Positions 16,194-23,862 are shown, numbered from the stretch's first letter. The stretch: DNA of 64,000 bases from Anaerolineae bacterium (GCA_027494015.1 JAOSJP010000012.1:372001-436000); one strand, 5' to 3'. A program made the numbers and translations. Notes: a model not told the origin generated them from the letters alone.

Positions 16194-16451
16194 ATGGTCT
16201 AGCCAGTTCGCTTCACCAGACATGCTCAGCAGAAGTTCAAAGACCTGGCCCGTCTGGGATTCATCATCACACCGGAGCAAGTGCTTGAGGCGCTGCGCAA
16301 CCCAGAGCGCGTGGACATCGCTCTCGACCCGCCTGTTGCTCAGAAGGCGATCAGCGACCGTCATTTGATCCGAGTGGTCTTCGTTGAAGATGAGGATGAG
16401 GTACGTATCGTCACGTTCTACCCGGCGAGGAGGGCGCGCTATGAGCCTTAA
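16194..16451 (+). pseudogene. DUF4258-like toxin gene with an early nonsense codon
   Basis: ATG 16194 is followed by GTC and then TAG (16200-16202). After that the frame is open for about 82 residues: PVRFTRHAQQKF, LEALRNPERVD, SDRHLIRVVFVEDED and IVTFYPARRARYEP, the pattern of DUF4258 proteins. A single C-to-T change (CAG to TAG) explains the stop. No good alternative start exists. It overlaps the DUF2283 gene by 11 bases. Inactivation of the toxin with the partner intact is typical of decaying toxin-antitoxin loci. Confidence 0.65.
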
Positions 16452-16662
16452 GATGCGCTACGATCGCGAAGACGACGTGCTGATGATCTGGTTTGCGCCG
16501 GAGAAGCAAGTTGATCATGCTGAGCAGTCTGGCCAGAGCATCCTGCACCTGACCGCGCAGGGTGAGCCGGTGTTGTTGGAAATCCTCAAAGCGCACGATT
16601 TTGTCCCGGAACTGGTGCGCACCGTGATGACCGCCGAGTCAGTGACTGCGGCTGGTGACTGA
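16441..16662 (+). CDS. DUF2283 family protein (antitoxin-like)
   Basis: The 73-residue protein starts at ATG 16441 with GAGGAGG upstream. It shows the DUF2283 hallmark MRYDREDDVLMIWFAP and a later LLEILKAHDF. DUF2283 genes usually follow DUF4258 genes, as here. Confidence 0.8.
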   Translation: MSLKMRYDREDDVLMIWFAPEKQVDHAEQSGQSILHLTAQGEPVLLEILKAHDFVPELVRTVMTAESVTAAGD

Positions 16663-16710
16663 GCGACTTCCTCGCCCCCCGCAACGCGCTTGAGTACGCC
16701 AGCAAACGGG

Positions 16711-16736
16711 GTGGGGGCGTATGCGAACGCCCCCAC
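16711..16736. terminator. Hairpin between converging genes
   Basis: GTGGGGGCG and CGCCCCCAC form a 9-bp stem with an 8-nt loop between the DUF2283 stop and the end of the portal gene. There is no T-run, so termination is plausible but not certain. Confidence 0.45.
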
Positions 16737-16785
16737 TAGACACGGCAAAGCAGCGCCTCTACCCCAAGATGGCCGGAGAGCCGGA

Positions 16786-18048
16786 CTATTCCCCCGGTTC
16801 CGGCGCTGGCGCCTCCTCACCCCCCTCGTCTTCTTCCCCGGCGGGCGCGGGCAGCGGCCCCAGCCCGAAATACCGCGCGCGCAGCTCGTCCACGGTCAGC
16901 ACGCCGCGCGCCAGGCGTAGCTCGGCGAGCTGCTGGGCGCGATCCTGCGGGCGAATGTCCTCGAAGCGCCCGACCAGCCCTGCCCCGTAGAACGGCAGCA
17001 GATCGGTGGTGATCTTCTCGGCGATGCGCACCAGCTTGGGCCACAGCGTGCGCTCGACGAAGACGCGCTCGCCGACCAGGGCGTTGGCCTCAGTGGCGTT
17101 CTCGCTGAGAAGCCCCACTGGCAGACCGAAAATCTGGAAGACCTCCTCGCGGTTGAAGCGGCGCGCGTTGAGAAAGTCCATGTCGTGCTGGCTCAGCCCG
17201 ACGTTGTGCCACTCGACCGCCGCCCCGCGCAGGAACGCCGTCTTGCGCTCGCGCCCGCCGTAAGCCGTCCGCCATTCGCGCTTGATGCGCTCGAAGTCGG
17301 CGTCGCTCACCCGCTCGTGGATGGCGACGATGCCCGCCGGAACGGCCATCCCCTCGTCGAAATAGTGCCGGTTCCAGCCGGCCATAGCCCGGTCGGTCTC
17401 GACGGCCAGCCGCGCCGCTTCGAGCGCGCTGAGGCCGTAGTAGTCGTTGGCGGGATGCCAGCGGCGGAAGTGCACCACCTCTGCCGCGTCGAGCGGCAGG
17501 TGCCGCCCGTCCACCTCGTAGATGTAGCCACGCACGCCGCGCGCCGCGTCCGGCACGATCTGCACGCGGTCGGGGCGCAGCGGCCAGATTTCCAGGGGCA
17601 CGCCGCCGGGCTGTCCGGCCAGGAACCAGTAGGCGTTGCCGTGAATCTCCAGGCTGCCGACGGTGTGCTCGATCAGCTCGAAGCGGCTGAGCAGCGGGTT
17701 GGGCCGCTGGAGCAGGCGGGTGAAGGGGTGATGCGGCAGCGCGACCTCGCCCGCCCCTGCCGGGGCGACCTCGCCCGCGCTGCCCGCGCCCGCCGCCTGG
17801 TACACGCAAAATGGCACCAGCGCCGCCGCCTCGGCGATGCGGTTGACGGCCACATAGACCCAGGGGCTGCCCATGTAGACGCCCGCGTAGCGCGCCGCCC
17901 CCGCGATTTCCGGGGCGATGGCCGGCAGCGGATCGCCGGAAACGCCCGCCTCCACGCGGTGAATGACGCTCGCCGGACGCCACTTGATGTACCCGGCCCG
18001 GCGCAGCGTCCGCTCGACGAAGGATGGCCGGTTGGCAGTTGGGGGCAT
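16786..18048 (-). CDS. HK97-type phage portal protein
   Basis: The 420-residue protein starts at the ATG complementary to 18046-18048, chosen for the AAGGAGCG seven bases upstream; the longer frame reads through a heptad repeat. Portal signatures are WVYVAVNRIAEAAALVPF near residue 80, the segment HPFTRLLQRPNPLLSRFELIEH, IHGNAYWFLAG, VVHFRRWHPANDYYGLSALEAARLAVE, and the C-terminal EIFGLP-like VFQIFGLPVGLL. It would form the dodecameric DNA channel. The last gene of the leftward operon terS-terL-portal. A glutamate-rich C-terminus (EEDEGGEEAPAPE) follows. Confidence 0.9.
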   Translation of the reverse strand: MPPTANRPSFVERTLRRAGYIKWRPASVIHRVEAGVSGDPLPAIAPEIAGAARYAGVYMGSPWVYVAVNRIAEAAALVPFCVYQAAGAGSAGEVAPAGAGEVALPHHPFTRLLQRPNPLLSRFELIEHTVGSLEIHGNAYWFLAGQPGGVPLEIWPLRPDRVQIVPDAARGVRGYIYEVDGRHLPLDAAEVVHFRRWHPANDYYGLSALEAARLAVETDRAMAGWNRHYFDEGMAVPAGIVAIHERVSDADFERIKREWRTAYGGRERKTAFLRGAAVEWHNVGLSQHDMDFLNARRFNREEVFQIFGLPVGLLSENATEANALVGERVFVERTLWPKLVRIAEKITTDLLPFYGAGLVGRFEDIRPQDRAQQLAELRLARGVLTVDELRARYFGLGPLPAPAGEEDEGGEEAPAPEPGE

Positions 18049-18059
18049 ATCGCGCTCCT

Positions 18060-18203
18060 TGTGAGTCGTTGGTTGTTGGTTGTTGGTGATTGGTTGTTGG
18101 TTGTCAGTGATCAGTTGTCGGAGATGCGGATCGGGATCGCGCCCCGCTCGGACTACCGGCGACTGAAAACTGAAAACTGACAACCGAAAACTGATCACGT
18201 GAT
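18060..18203. repeat. Heptad repeat arms between terminase and portal
   Basis: The left arm reads GTTGGTT, GTTGGTT, GTTGGTG, ATTGGTT, GTTGGTT, GTCAGTG, ATCAGTT. The right arm (18160-18203) is of complementary character: ACTGAAA, ACTGAAA, ACTGACA, ACCGAAA, ACTGATC. Together they can fold back. Insertion into a phage operon left both genes intact. Confidence 0.85.
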
Positions 18204-18205
18204 CA

Positions 18206-19405
18206 CTACACAAAACTGACGCCCGGCCCGCCGTGCAGCGCGCCGTGCCAGGCCAGGGCCAGGGCGATCACCGTGTCGTCGTGCAGGCCCGGCGGCGCGC
18301 CGTAGCGGTAGCGACCGCTGGGCAGCCGCTCCAACGTGTACGCGGCCAGCTCATCGAGCAGAATCCGATCGCGCAGAACAGCCAGCTCGCCGCGCTCCAG
18401 CGCCAGCGCCAGGGCGTCAATCAGCGGGCCTTTGCTGGCAGCAGTCGTCACGAAGGGCAGCACCGGCAGCCCCTCCGCCTGCAGCGCCTCGATGTTTGGC
18501 CCGCCCATGCTGTTGGCCTCGGCCCAGATCGCCGTTGGTTGCCAGACTTCGGCCAGCGCCGCCAGCCGTCCGCGCTGCGCCGCCCAGCCGAGGGCGTTGA
18601 AGCGCTCCAGCGCCACCAGCCGCCGCGCTTCCGCCGCCAGCACCGCGATGCAGGTGAAATCGGCGTCGCGGCCCCAGTCCACGCCGAAGATGTAGCGCGC
18701 GCCCGGCTGCGGCGCGCCGCCCGGCTCGACCGTCGCCGCCTCGTCCACGCGGCGGAAGACGCGCCCGCCGTCGTCGAGGAACTCGGCCAGGTACTCCTCG
18801 CGGAAGATCCGTTCCGGCAGCAGCGCCCGCGCGTCCTCGATCTCCGCCGGGTCGATCAGCGGGTTGGCGGCGGTCGGGAAGCGCCAGCTTTTCCAGTGCG
18901 GATGATCGGCCTGCTGCCCGACCATCCACAGCCCCCAGAACCAGTTGCGCCCGCGCGGGGTGCTGAGCAAGAGCGCCTCGCCGCGCCGGTCGGCCAGGGC
19001 GGGGCGGATCGCCGCCGACCACACCGCCGGATGCAGATACGCCGCCTCGTCGAGCACGGCCAGGTCGAGGCCCGCCCCGCGCAGCCCGTCGGGATCGTGC
19101 CCGCTGCGCACGGCGATTGCGCCGCCGCCGGGCAGGTCAATGCGGCGCATATCCTCGCGCTTGTCCCGCCATACCCCGGACAGCTCCGCCTTAAAACAGC
19201 GCCACACGTCATCGGCCATGCGGTAGGTCGGCGCGATCCACCAGCAGATTCGCCCCTCCAGCGCCCGCTCAACCATCAGAATCCGCCCCGTCTCCGTCTT
19301 GCCGAAGCGCCTCCCGCAGGCCACCACCTTGAAGCGGGCCGGATGGCGCAGGATTTCGCGCTGCCCAGGGTGCGGCTGACACAGGGTGACCGTCACGGCT
19401 GCCAT
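18206..19405 (-). CDS. Phage terminase large subunit
   Basis: The roughly 400-residue ATPase-nuclease packages DNA into proheads. The Walker A variant GRRFGKTE is at residues 31-38, Walker B LAVLDEAA near 120, and the coupling motif LLSTPRG near 150. The RNase-H-like nuclease begins with FGVDWGRDADFT near 250 and ends with an acidic LHDDTVIALALAW. All key acidic residues are present. The start is ambiguous between ATG 19405 and an upstream GTG 19414; both overlap the small-subunit gene. Confidence 0.9.
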   Translation of the reverse strand: MAAVTVTLCQPHPGQREILRHPARFKVVACGRRFGKTETGRILMVERALEGRICWWIAPTYRMADDVWRCFKAELSGVWRDKREDMRRIDLPGGGAIAVRSGHDPDGLRGAGLDLAVLDEAAYLHPAVWSAAIRPALADRRGEALLLSTPRGRNWFWGLWMVGQQADHPHWKSWRFPTAANPLIDPAEIEDARALLPERIFREEYLAEFLDDGGRVFRRVDEAATVEPGGAPQPGARYIFGVDWGRDADFTCIAVLAAEARRLVALERFNALGWAAQRGRLAALAEVWQPTAIWAEANSMGGPNIEALQAEGLPVLPFVTTAASKGPLIDALALALERGELAVLRDRILLDELAAYTLERLPSGRYRYGAPPGLHDDTVIALALAWHGALHGGPGVSFV

Positions 19406-19827
19406 ACTCCACACGAATCGTCTGCACGGTCGGAACGCTCGGCCAGCGGCCCGACGCGCTCCAACACTTCGCGGGCGGCGCGCAGGGCCAGGGTGTCGTC
19501 GTCGCCGTCCAGGGCGCGGCGCAGCGCGGCAATGGCCACCGGCGTCAGGTCGTCCAGCGCGGCCAGGGCGTCGCGCGCCCGCCCATGCTCGCGCAGGCAG
19601 GCCAGCAGCGCCCGAAACTCGTCGTCACGCTCCCACGCAGCCAGCGTGCGCGGCAGCGCCCCCACCGCCCGCGCCACTTCCTCCCGATCGCGCCCTTCGG
19701 CCAGCAGCCGGATCGCCCGGCAGACGCGCAGCTCACGCACGGACTCGCCGCCCTCCCCTCTCGCTCGCATCTCACCCCGGCGCGACGGGCGGGACTCGCC
19801 TGCGCGGCTGTCGCTGACGGCACCCAT
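19393..19827 (-). CDS. Putative phage terminase small subunit
   Basis: The 144-residue, Arg-rich, helical protein has GGAGAG eight bases before the ATG at 19827. A helix-turn-helix-like segment (GRDREEVARAVGALPRTLAAWERDDEFRAL) is followed by a helical part with DDTLALRAAREVLERVG. Its position directly before terL and its size support TerS. The 5' end lies in a duplicated 183-bp block. Confidence 0.7.
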   Translation of the reverse strand: MGAVSDSRAGESRPSRRGEMRARGEGGESVRELRVCRAIRLLAEGRDREEVARAVGALPRTLAAWERDDEFRALLACLREHGRARDALAALDDLTPVAIAALRRALDGDDDTLALRAAREVLERVGPLAERSDRADDSCGVWQP

Positions 19828-19884
19828 GCGGGTCTCTCCAGCTTTATTTGTGGGTCCGTGCCCGCCCGTCGCGCCGGGATCATA

Positions 19885-19922
19885 AGTTCATTTTAGCACG
19901 TATGTTCTATTTGTCTTCGCCG
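19885..19922 (-). promoter_or_regulatory. Proximal terS promoter with LexA-like box
   Basis: On the minus strand AAGACA is followed 16 bp later by TAAAAT. Between them lies AGAACATACGTGC (19908-19896), a near-palindrome differing from GAAC-N4-GTTC by one base. The same block precedes the protease-capsid gene. Confidence 0.7.
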
Positions 19923-20013
19923 CAAGCGGCTCAACTGTAGGGGTCAGCGCTAACGACGAGGCGCTCGCAGACGGGCGGGACTCGCCTGCGCGGCTCCTGC
20001 TGACGGCACCCAT
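19888..20013 (-). CDS. 41-residue leader ORF from the duplicated terS start
   Basis: The second copy of the terS start (ATG at 20013) has the same ribosome site. It reads MGAVSRSRAGESRPSASAS and continues through the proximal promoter to TGA at 19890-19888. It is either a meaningless by-product of the duplication or a leader peptide translated when the distal promoter is used. Confidence 0.4.
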   Translation of the reverse strand: MGAVSRSRAGESRPSASASSLALTPTVEPLAAKTNRTYVLK

Positions 20014-20070
20014 GCAGGTCTCTCCAGCTTTGTTTGTGGGTCCGTGCCCGCCCGTCACACCGGGATCATA

Positions 20071-20108
20071 AATTCATTTTAGCACGTATGTTCTGTTTGT
20101 CTTCGCCG
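20071..20108 (-). promoter_or_regulatory. Distal terS promoter with LexA-like box
   Basis: The duplicate of the proximal promoter, with AGAACATACGTGC at 20094-20082 on the minus strand and the same AAGACA and TAAAAT hexamers. Confidence 0.65.
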
Positions 20109-20169
20109 CAAGCGGCTCAACTGTAGGGGTCAGCGCTAACGACGAGGCGCTCAAACCCGCCCCTACGAA

Positions 20170-20246
20170 CCTTCCGAAGTCTCGCCAAGACTATCCAACG
20201 TGGAGAGGGGGCAAGCTGAGCGCAGCGAGGCTGGGGGTGAGGTCAA
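20170..20246. repeat. Degenerate Pal-A half and Pal-B half copy
   Basis: CTTCCGAAGTCTCGCCAAGA is a damaged Pal-A. It is followed by the right half of a Pal-B (GAGAGGGGGCAAGC ... GGGGGTGAGG). Confidence 0.75.
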
Positions 20247-20301
20247 TGTCTCCGCGTCAGGCAAGCCGCTGACAACCTTTGCGCGATCCCACTGCGCAGA
20301 A

Positions 20302-20332
20302 TTGAGACTGCTCCGGTTGCGCACGGTATAAT
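20302..20332 (+). promoter_or_regulatory. Promoter overlapping the EamA start
   Basis: TTGAGA (20302-20307) and TATAAT (20327-20332) are 19 bp apart. The -10 box overlaps the first ATG (20331), so transcription would begin downstream of that ATG. Confidence 0.5.
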
Positions 20333-21341
20333 GGCCCGCGATCCGCGTCTGCCGCCAACGAAAGCCGAGCCAATCTCCTTGTCCGCGTTGATCACTGCCT
20401 TCCACCAGCGCCGCGCCGACACGCTGATGTCGGGCATGGTGCTCATTTGGGGCTTTCATTACATCGTCGCCAAAGACGCGCTGGCCCACGTCAGCCCGCA
20501 GATGTTCAACGCGCTGCGCTTCGTCGTCGGTCTGCCGATCATCCTGCCGCTGGCCTGGCGCGGACGGCGCGCGCTGCGGCTCTCCCGGCGCGATTTTGCC
20601 CTGATCGCCCTGCTGACGCTGGCCGGCCCGGTGACCTATCAGATTGGGTTCGCGGAGGGCATCAAGCGCACGACCTCCACCAACGCCGCGCTCATCGTCT
20701 CCACCATACCCGCCTGGACAGCCCTGTTCAGCATGATCGTCGGCATGGTCGAGGTGCGCCGACCATTGCTGGCCGGCGTCGGGTTGACGCTGATCGGAGC
20801 GGTGTTGGTCGTGCTCAGCCAATCGCAGTCGGGGCTGGCGCTCTCGCACGATGACCTGCTCGGCAGCGTATTGGTGCTCTGCGCGGCCATCAGCGGCGGT
20901 GTGGCGGATGTGCTCGCCAAGCCGGTGATTGACCGCCTGGGAGCCATGCCGCTGGCCATCTGGCGGTTTTGCCTGACCGCCGCCGCCATGATCGCGCTGG
21001 CCGCGCCGGAGCTAAGCGCGCTCTCCAGCGAGAGCGTGCCGCTGGTGAGCGTGCCCAACATCCTCTACAGCGGCCTGCTGTCCAACGCAGCCGGCTTCCT
21101 GATCATTCACTTCGCCATCCACGAGCTTGGCCCCACCCACATGTCGAGTTACTTCAATTTCAGCCCCATCATCGCCGCCTTCGCCGGGGTGCTCGTCCTG
21201 CGCGAGCCGTTCTCGCTCTGGCTGCTGTTCGGGGCCGCGCTGACCCTCTTCGGCGTGATGGTCGTGCGCCGCAACGTCTTCCTGCGCCGCCCGCCACCTT
21301 CGCCCGATGCGGCGCTGGTTGCCAGGGCCGCCGGTCGTTGA
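20331..21341 (+). CDS. EamA/DMT-family transporter
   Basis: The 336-residue frame encodes two EamA repeats of five helices each, for example GMVLIWGFHYIVAKDAL, FALIALLTLAGPVTYQIGF, and in repeat 2 MSSYFNFSPIIAAFAGVLVLREPFSLWLLFGAALTLFGVMVV. The motif PVTYQIGFAEGIKRTTSTNAALI is typical. Substrate unknown (metabolite export). Because the -10 box covers ATG 20331, the true start may be ATG 20427, just before the first helix, removing an atypical 32-residue leader. Confidence 0.85.
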   Translation: MARDPRLPPTKAEPISLSALITAFHQRRADTLMSGMVLIWGFHYIVAKDALAHVSPQMFNALRFVVGLPIILPLAWRGRRALRLSRRDFALIALLTLAGPVTYQIGFAEGIKRTTSTNAALIVSTIPAWTALFSMIVGMVEVRRPLLAGVGLTLIGAVLVVLSQSQSGLALSHDDLLGSVLVLCAAISGGVADVLAKPVIDRLGAMPLAIWRFCLTAAAMIALAAPELSALSSESVPLVSVPNILYSGLLSNAAGFLIIHFAIHELGPTHMSSYFNFSPIIAAFAGVLVLREPFSLWLLFGAALTLFGVMVVRRNVFLRRPPPSPDAALVARAAGR

Positions 21342-21430
21342 GCAGGGTGCTGTGGGCCGCTCATCGGCTGGATTACAGTGTGTAAAGGGTTAGAGAATCG
21401 TTCATAACGCTGCTGTGCGCCGTTCCCCCG

Positions 21431-21483
21431 TTGACAGCCAGAGGCGCTCTCCGCTATACTGACAATCAAACGAACAAATGTTC
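21431..21483 (+). promoter_or_regulatory. Consensus promoter and LexA (SOS) box of the LexA-like gene
   Basis: TTGACA (21431-21436) and TATACT (21455-21460) are 18 bp apart. GAACAAATGTTC (21472-21483), a perfect GAAC-N4-GTTC palindrome of the Gram-positive LexA type, lies where transcription should start. This arrangement predicts strong expression repressed by a LexA-type protein, possibly by the downstream product itself. Confidence 0.85.
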
Positions 21484-21513
21484 TACTCTGTGACAGGAGA
21501 GACAGGGCGAACT

Positions 21514-21603
21514 ATGCAGACACCAGCAGGAGCAGCGCCTGGCGGAGCCGGGCCGACACAAGGCCTGGCCCCGCCGCCCGGCGCGACGGAGGGGCAGCAG
21601 TGA
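21514..21603 (+). CDS. 29-residue upstream ORF coupled to the LexA-like gene
   Basis: ATG 21514 has AGGAGA about 12 bases upstream. It encodes a Pro/Gly/Ala-rich peptide (MQTPAGAAPGGAG...). Its TGA (21601-21603) overlaps the GTG start of the next gene in the sequence GTGA. This suggests translational coupling; the peptide itself looks unstructured. Confidence 0.5.
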   Translation: MQTPAGAAPGGAGPTQGLAPPPGATEGQQ

Positions 21604-21851
21604 GCGAGGAGTATCCACCCACACGCGAGCGGGTGTTCCGCTTCATCGTCGAGTACAAGCGCCAGCACGACGGCCTTTCGCCCGCCATCAAGGAGATCAG
21701 CCGCGCGTGCGTGCTGCACACCTCCACTGTGAAGTATCACCTGCTCAAGCTGGAAAACCAGGGGCGCATTCGCATCAATGGCAGGCGGGCCATCGAGGTC
21801 ATCGGCGGCGTGTGGAACCTGCCCGGCGAGACGGAAGCTCCTGCGCCGTGA
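21600..21851 (+). CDS. LexA-type winged-helix protein lacking the peptidase domain
   Basis: The 83-residue protein matches only the LexA N-terminal DNA-binding domain: PPTRERVFRFIVEYKRQHDGLSPAIKEISRACVLHTSTVKYHLLKLENQGRI. Helices 2 and 3 and the wing are all present. The S24 serine-lysine peptidase domain (about 120 residues) is missing, and a stop and heptad repeat follow. It therefore cannot self-cleave in response to RecA. It starts at GTG within GTGA. Its promoter has a perfect LexA box, and both phage operons nearby have related boxes, so it may regulate them. Confidence 0.8.
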   Translation: MSEEYPPTRERVFRFIVEYKRQHDGLSPAIKEISRACVLHTSTVKYHLLKLENQGRIRINGRRAIEVIGGVWNLPGETEAPAP

Positions 21852-21855
21852 AGAG

Positions 21856-21950
21856 CAGCCATCAGCTATCGGCTCTCAGCCGCTACAGCAAAGATAAGAG
21901 AGCACCGCCCTTGCTGAAAGCTGATAGCTGACTGCTGTCTGCCGACCGCT
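21856..21950. repeat. Heptad repeat arms after the LexA-like gene
   Basis: AGCCATC, AGCTATC, GGCTCTC, AGCCGCT form one arm; GCTGAAA, GCTGATA, GCTGACT, GCTGTCT form the other. The arms can pair across AAGATAAGAG. Confidence 0.75.
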
Positions 21951-22018
21951 CATTGCCCGCGCGTCGCTTTTGTGCTTAGATTGGCCCAGAGCAGCCCACC
22001 AGCAGAAAGCGACCGGCC

Positions 22019-22507
22019 ATGACTCACCAGACCAGCACGCTCCCTCGTCGCAAGCGCATCGCCCTCATCGCCCACGACGACCGCAAGCAGGACTTGCTCG
22101 AATGGGCGCGCTTCAACATCGGGCGGCTCAGCCGCCATGAAATCCTGGCCACCGGCACAACCGGCACCCTGCTCAAGCAGGAATTGGGGCTGCCCGTGCA
22201 GACATTCCTGAGCGGGCCGCTGGGCGGCGACCAGCAGATCGGCGCCAAGATCGCCCAGAGCGAGGTGGATGTGCTCATTTTCTTCTGGGATCCGCTCGAA
22301 TCGCACCCCCACGACCCGGACGTGCGCGCCCTGCTGCGGCTGGCCGTGCTGCAGAACATCCCGGTGGCCATGAACCGCTCCTCGGCGGATTTCCTCTTCT
22401 CTTCGCCGCTGATAGAAGACACTTACGAGCGCCAGCTCTACGACTTTGCCGGGCGGCTGGAGCGCCGCCGCGCGGTGGACGCCCTGCGCGCGGCAGGGGA
22501 GAAATAG
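22019..22507 (+). CDS. mgsA: Methylglyoxal synthase
   Basis: The 162-residue enzyme converts dihydroxyacetone phosphate to methylglyoxal and phosphate, a bypass that relieves sugar-phosphate stress. Catalytic and binding residues align with E. coli numbering: His19 and Asp20 (IALIAHDD), Asp71 (SGPLGGDQQIGA), Asp91, His98 and Asp101 (FFWDPLESHPHDPD). TGTTG at 45-49 binds phosphate. It is slightly longer than the 152-residue E. coli protein because of the C-terminal tail. It stands alone on the plus strand. Confidence 0.95.
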   Translation: MTHQTSTLPRRKRIALIAHDDRKQDLLEWARFNIGRLSRHEILATGTTGTLLKQELGLPVQTFLSGPLGGDQQIGAKIAQSEVDVLIFFWDPLESHPHDPDVRALLRLAVLQNIPVAMNRSSADFLFSSPLIEDTYERQLYDFAGRLERRRAVDALRAAGEK

Positions 22508-22575
22508 GCGCACGGGCAGACAAAAAACGCCCGGCGTATAATAAGCGCAGACACCCTTCACCCAGGAGACCCGCC

Positions 22576-23344
22576 ATGCGCAACTGGCTGCCGCTGCTGC
22601 TGATTCTGGCTCTGACGCTCGCCGCGTGCGGCGACGACTCCACCCCATCCCTCGCCCCAACCGGCACCCCAGCCGGCCTGGAGGCCACCGCCGAGCCGCA
22701 AAGCGCGTTCGAGCTGGAGCCGCTTGTGCCCGGCCTGCGCGTGCGCAACGGGCTGACTGTGCTCGCGCACAGCGAGGGCGTTCGAGAGGGCATGGGCTAC
22801 TTTTTTCGCCGAGGTGCGCAACGACAGCGACCAGTGGCTCGGCCAGGTTGATGCGGTGATCTACGCGCTCGACCAGGATGGGCTGAAGCTGGACGAGATC
22901 TCCGCGAACCCGCTGATCACCGACATCCCCCCCGGACAGGTCTTCTACGCCGGGCAGTCCTTCCCTCTGCCCGACGGTTACGCCGATACGCAGCGCTGGC
23001 TGTGGTACACCCCTGCCGACGAGCCGAGTCTGCAAGGAGTCTTCAACCTGCCCGCCAGCGTGATCAGTCAGAGCATGGGCGAAAACGGACTCTACACCGT
23101 CAGCGGCACCGCGCAGAACACCGCCGACGCCGATCTCTACTTTCCCGTGATTGACGTGGTGTTGATCGGCCCGGACGATGACCTGGTGGGGCTGGCCCAC
23201 GCCGCGCTCCTCACCGGGCGCGACGATGGCATGTGGCCCGCCGGCGCTGAAGCGCCCTTCGAGGCGCAGTTTCCATTCATCAGCGTGGGGCCGGAGTTGG
23301 TCAGCGAGGTGCGCATCTCGGCAGTGGGCTACCTCGCCCCATAG
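22576..23344 (+). pseudogene. Lipoprotein interrupted by one extra T in a T6 run
   Basis: The signal peptide has a lipobox (LALTLAACG) and is followed by a Ser/Thr/Pro linker. At MGYFF the frame breaks: with five instead of six T at 22801-22806 the protein continues AEVRNDSDQWLGQVDAVIYAL to the stop at 23344, giving 255 residues. The mature part alternates strands with conserved-looking GLYTVSGTAQNTADADLYF and has an FxLYD-like character. The break is in a homopolymer, so base-calling error or slippage are both possible. Confidence 0.7.
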
Positions 23345-23356
23345 CGCGCAACAAAA

Positions 23357-23376
23357 ACGCCGCCAGAAGGCGGCGT
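23357..23376 (-). terminator. Terminator shared by converging genes
   Basis: ACGCCGCC and GGCGGCGT form an 8-bp stem with an AGAA loop. On the minus strand it is followed by TTTTTGTTG, so it ends the 23411-23761 gene; it may also act on the plus-strand lipoprotein. Confidence 0.75.
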
Positions 23377-23410
23377 CCACATCTAACATCTGTGCGAGCG
23401 AGACCGGGGG

Positions 23411-23761
23411 TCAGAGCAAGTCGGGCTGTGCGCCGGCGTTGTCCTGCGCCGGGTCAATGATCGCTTCGTGGGGCACATGGTTGCTGCTGCCGTCCAGCCG
23501 CGCTTCCGGTTGGTTGGGTTCTGCGCAGGCGGTGAAGATCGCCTGGCGATCCGTTCCGGCGCGATGCTGCGCCACCAGCGAATCGCCCTCAGGCAGGTCA
23601 GCGGCATCCTCTGGCTCGAGCGTCAGCCCCAGGTGACTGGGCGTTGTTCCGTTCAGGCCAGGCATCTCACCATCTGGAATCGGGCCGCCGGTCGCCTCCG
23701 CCTGAGGATAATCGGGGTCGCTCTGCTCGCCCGGGCCCGGCACATTGGGGAGCCGCGTCAT
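23411..23761 (-). CDS. Hypothetical acidic, proline-rich small protein
   Basis: The 116-residue protein has a strong ribosome site (AAGGAGG) before the ATG at 23761. It is low in hydrophobic residues and rich in Pro, Glu, Asp, Gly and Asn (PGPGEQSDPDYPQAEATGG), so it is probably disordered. No family was recognised. Good ribosome site and terminator support it as a real gene. Confidence 0.55.
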   Translation of the reverse strand: MTRLPNVPGPGEQSDPDYPQAEATGGPIPDGEMPGLNGTTPSHLGLTLEPEDAADLPEGDSLVAQHRAGTDRQAIFTACAEPNQPEARLDGSSNHVPHEAIIDPAQDNAGAQPDLL

Positions 23762-23862
23762 GGTTCCCCCCTCCTTACGTCGTTCCCACCACCTGCGCTG
23801 ACCCCATTGTGACCTGTTTGGCGGCTTGCCGCAATACGTTTGGCCCGGTTTTTAGGAATTTT

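Larger units (their letters stand above)
19784..20152. repeat. 183-bp tandem duplication covering the terS promoter and 5' end
   Basis: Unit 1 (19784-19966) and unit 2 (19970-20152) are about 95% identical. Each carries the promoter block, the GGAGAG ribosome site and the first ~19 codons of terS. Each also contains GACGGGCGGG and CCCGCCCGTC as an internal inverted repeat. Confidence 0.9.

Noticed and set aside
18049..18213. A 55-residue N-terminal extension of the portal protein
   Set aside because: The sequence is a translated heptad repeat (ITNNQQPTT), and the inner ATG has a much better ribosome site.
20331..20340. A leaderless transcript for the EamA gene
   Set aside because: The -10 box overlaps the ATG, so transcription would start after it; a downstream start codon fits better.
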